Below the pieces are notes generated by a model, which was not told the origin of the DNA, ran no database searches, and saw only the letters and a program-made list of their open reading frames with translations. Shown here in pieces: positions 62,166 to 64,000 of a stretch of 64,000 nucleotides of DNA. The stretch spans positions 124,001 through 188,000 of the forward strand of contig JAQGEQ010000299.1 of the NCBI GenBank assembly GCA_034620365.1. Direction: 5' to 3'. The translations under genes and the position numbers were made by a program. Numbering within the stretch: position 1 is the stretch's first letter; every line of letters begins with the position of its first letter. This DNA comes from Pegea sp. RAD2-039 (lineage: Eukaryota; Chordata; Thaliacea; Salpida; Salpidae).

Positions 62166-64000
62166 TGACGTCACTGTGAATGATGAGAAGCGCGCTGATT
62201 GGACGATCGAAATTCGTTTTTAATTATTTGATCGATAAGAGGCCTCGACTGGCAACTGCTGCTGCTGGTGATTTTCTTTTTATTTATTTCATTCTCAACC
62301 CACAAAACCCAACTTGTCGTCGATCTTTAATTGGCTGAAACTTTTCTGTCTCTATTTTGTCTTGTTACAATAAATTGTGCTAAAAATTGGTTTCGTTCAT
62401 CAAAGATAGAGACACAAAAAAGCCAGAGGTTCGGAAGACTCGAAAACGCGATAGTTGTTTTCAATTATCTTTGAAGGTCTTCAGAGATTTAACATTTAAC
62501 AAACTTCCTTTTTAGTATCTTTAAAAATTCCAAAATCTTTTTGTAGTCATCGAAATTTTTCAAACAATTTATTTCAAATCTAAATATTTAGTTTTCTCCT
62601 TTTTCAATCAAACTTAGAAGTGATGAAGATCAATCTTAAGACCTCGCCATCTTGGAGGAGCCAGGTAATGATTTTGATGGAGATCTGTTTGATCATTTAT
62701 TTTTACAATTGATGTCTTAAAACTTTTTCAAACCAACAAATTGTTTCAATATATTTGTTGCAATAATTTCTGAAAACTTTTTAAATTTCAGTTAAGTGAA
62801 AATTGATTGTTTATAAATTTATTCAAAGTTTTTTAAAACTTTTTAAGGTTTTTATTTTAATTTTTAAAAATATTGAAGTAATATTTGCCATTAAGGAACT
62901 TGCTGGCATATTTCCATATAAATTTGGCAAATAGTCAAACAAAATTTTGATTTTTACACTTTTGTCTTGATGTCTAGGAGATGACTTTCTGAATCATATA
63001 TCTTTCTACAAATTGTTGCAGATGTAATTAAATTAGTCAGTTAGTGAATAAAAGTTTAATTTTAATTAGTTAGTTAGTTTTGTAAGAAAGTTAAAAAGAT
63101 ATTTTTAGTCATTTGGTTACTTGCTGGGTTTTTATAAATTGTATAATAGTATGAAGCATTTAAACTAATATCTACATCCACAATGCTTCAACTTTTATGC
63201 TTTTATCATAATTGAAAAACTTTGATTCACTAGAAGTCAGTCTTACATTGTGAAAATTTACAACAATCTTGATATTTACAAATTTAAGCACATAGCATGA
63301 AATGATAGATGTTTTCAATCTAAAATCTTATAATTTATAAGCTGTCTTGCTGTTAGTAAGAATTTAAGAAAAGATGTTGGAATATTAGTCATCAGTTAGA
63401 TAAAATTAGCTTTATCAGTTAAAGATTTTGATCATTACCTAACTCAGGGGTCTTCTCAACTGTCAGAAATTCTAATTAAATTTTGTTTAGTACAAAAGTA
63501 GCGACTTTCGTTCGTAGTTTTGTGTAGCGACATAATTTAATTTACAAAATAAATAGTTGTTCTGTTATCCAATAAACATTTTATTAAATCAGCAGAAGTC
63601 ACTCTTAATGTTTATACTAACTTTTCTTTACTGGAATAAATGTGGAGTAACCTTTATACCTAGATGACTAAAATGGCCAAATTGTTTAATATCCTATTTG
63701 TTTCAACTTAGTTTAAAACTTCTACTCATTATTATTATATCTACCAACTTTTTTATAACAAATAATTTCAATTAGAGATTAAAAAAAATTATTCAAAAAA
63801 TATTTTTGATGAATTTTAAAATAAAATTCCATAAAAAAAGATTAACTTTTATAGTTTATGTGAGCTTACAATGTATAAGCTTTCTCAAATACGTAAGAAT
63901 GTTGAAATTTATTGAAATTGAATTATTTCATGCAAACTTGATTTGTTCTACTTGCTTCTTTATTATTATCTCTATTAAATTTGTAAGAGAATAACATTTA
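62166..64000. other. AT-rich 3' flank
   Basis: Holds the SUCO 3' untranslated region to about 62390, then AT-rich sequence. No coding exon, RNA gene or TGACGTCA palindrome was recognised. The frame at 63806-63994 has no identifiable domain. Confidence 0.5.

Overview
The window looks like nuclear DNA from a chordate, most likely an ascidian-type tunicate. The genes are animal orthologs in a compact style: strongly AT-rich spacers, GC-richer genes, and many GT-AG introns of only about 40-60 bases. A 16-base stretch at 16982-16997 is identical to the spliced-leader sequence I recall for Ciona, and two gene pairs are spaced like trans-spliced operons. Species is not determined; this is inference from gene content and style, not from a search.

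Layout. 1-10033: a near-identical tandem duplication (about 3.3 kb per copy, period about 6.77 kb) carrying an unrecognised lysine/arginine-rich gene on the minus strand, plus a decayed third copy. 12857-13765: RAB10 (+). 14558-16391: a minus-strand gene joining a zinc-finger-like N-terminus to an APIP/MtnB-like aldolase domain that has lost two of three metal ligands. 16880-18260: spliced-leader-like sequence and a retroelement remnant. 19009-20034: SUPT4H1 (+). 20394-23156 and 23280-23627: CASC3 and PPP1R11 (both minus, head-to-tail). 26400-27430: dead LINE reverse transcriptase (minus). 29116-30750: BPNT2 (+). 30990-32708: nicotinic receptor-type channel subunit (minus). 33088-34425: TRNT1 (minus). 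36048-39846: POLRMT (minus). 42312-43196 and 43288-53180: OGFOD3 and ASCC3 (both plus, 91 bp apart). 56401-62165: SUCO (+). The remainder is AT-rich spacer.

Themes. The genes are mostly housekeeping and functionally unrelated: transcription elongation (SUPT4H1), mRNA processing and quality control (CASC3, ASCC3), mitochondrial expression (POLRMT, TRNT1), trafficking (RAB10), and ER/Golgi membrane proteins (SUCO, BPNT2, OGFOD3). What ties the window together is sequence texture. The palindrome TGACGTCA, and to a lesser degree GTTGCTAGGCAAC-like and TCACGTGA palindromes, occur very densely inside gene bodies, in introns and in coding exons, and I saw none in the long AT-rich spacers. TGACGTCA supplies actual splice donors and acceptors in several genes. 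Three introns have been filled by minisatellites. Two otherwise intact genes each lack one base in a conserved exon, which may be assembly error. Exon boundaries below were worked out by hand from conservation, GT-AG sites and phase, and may be off by a base or two.
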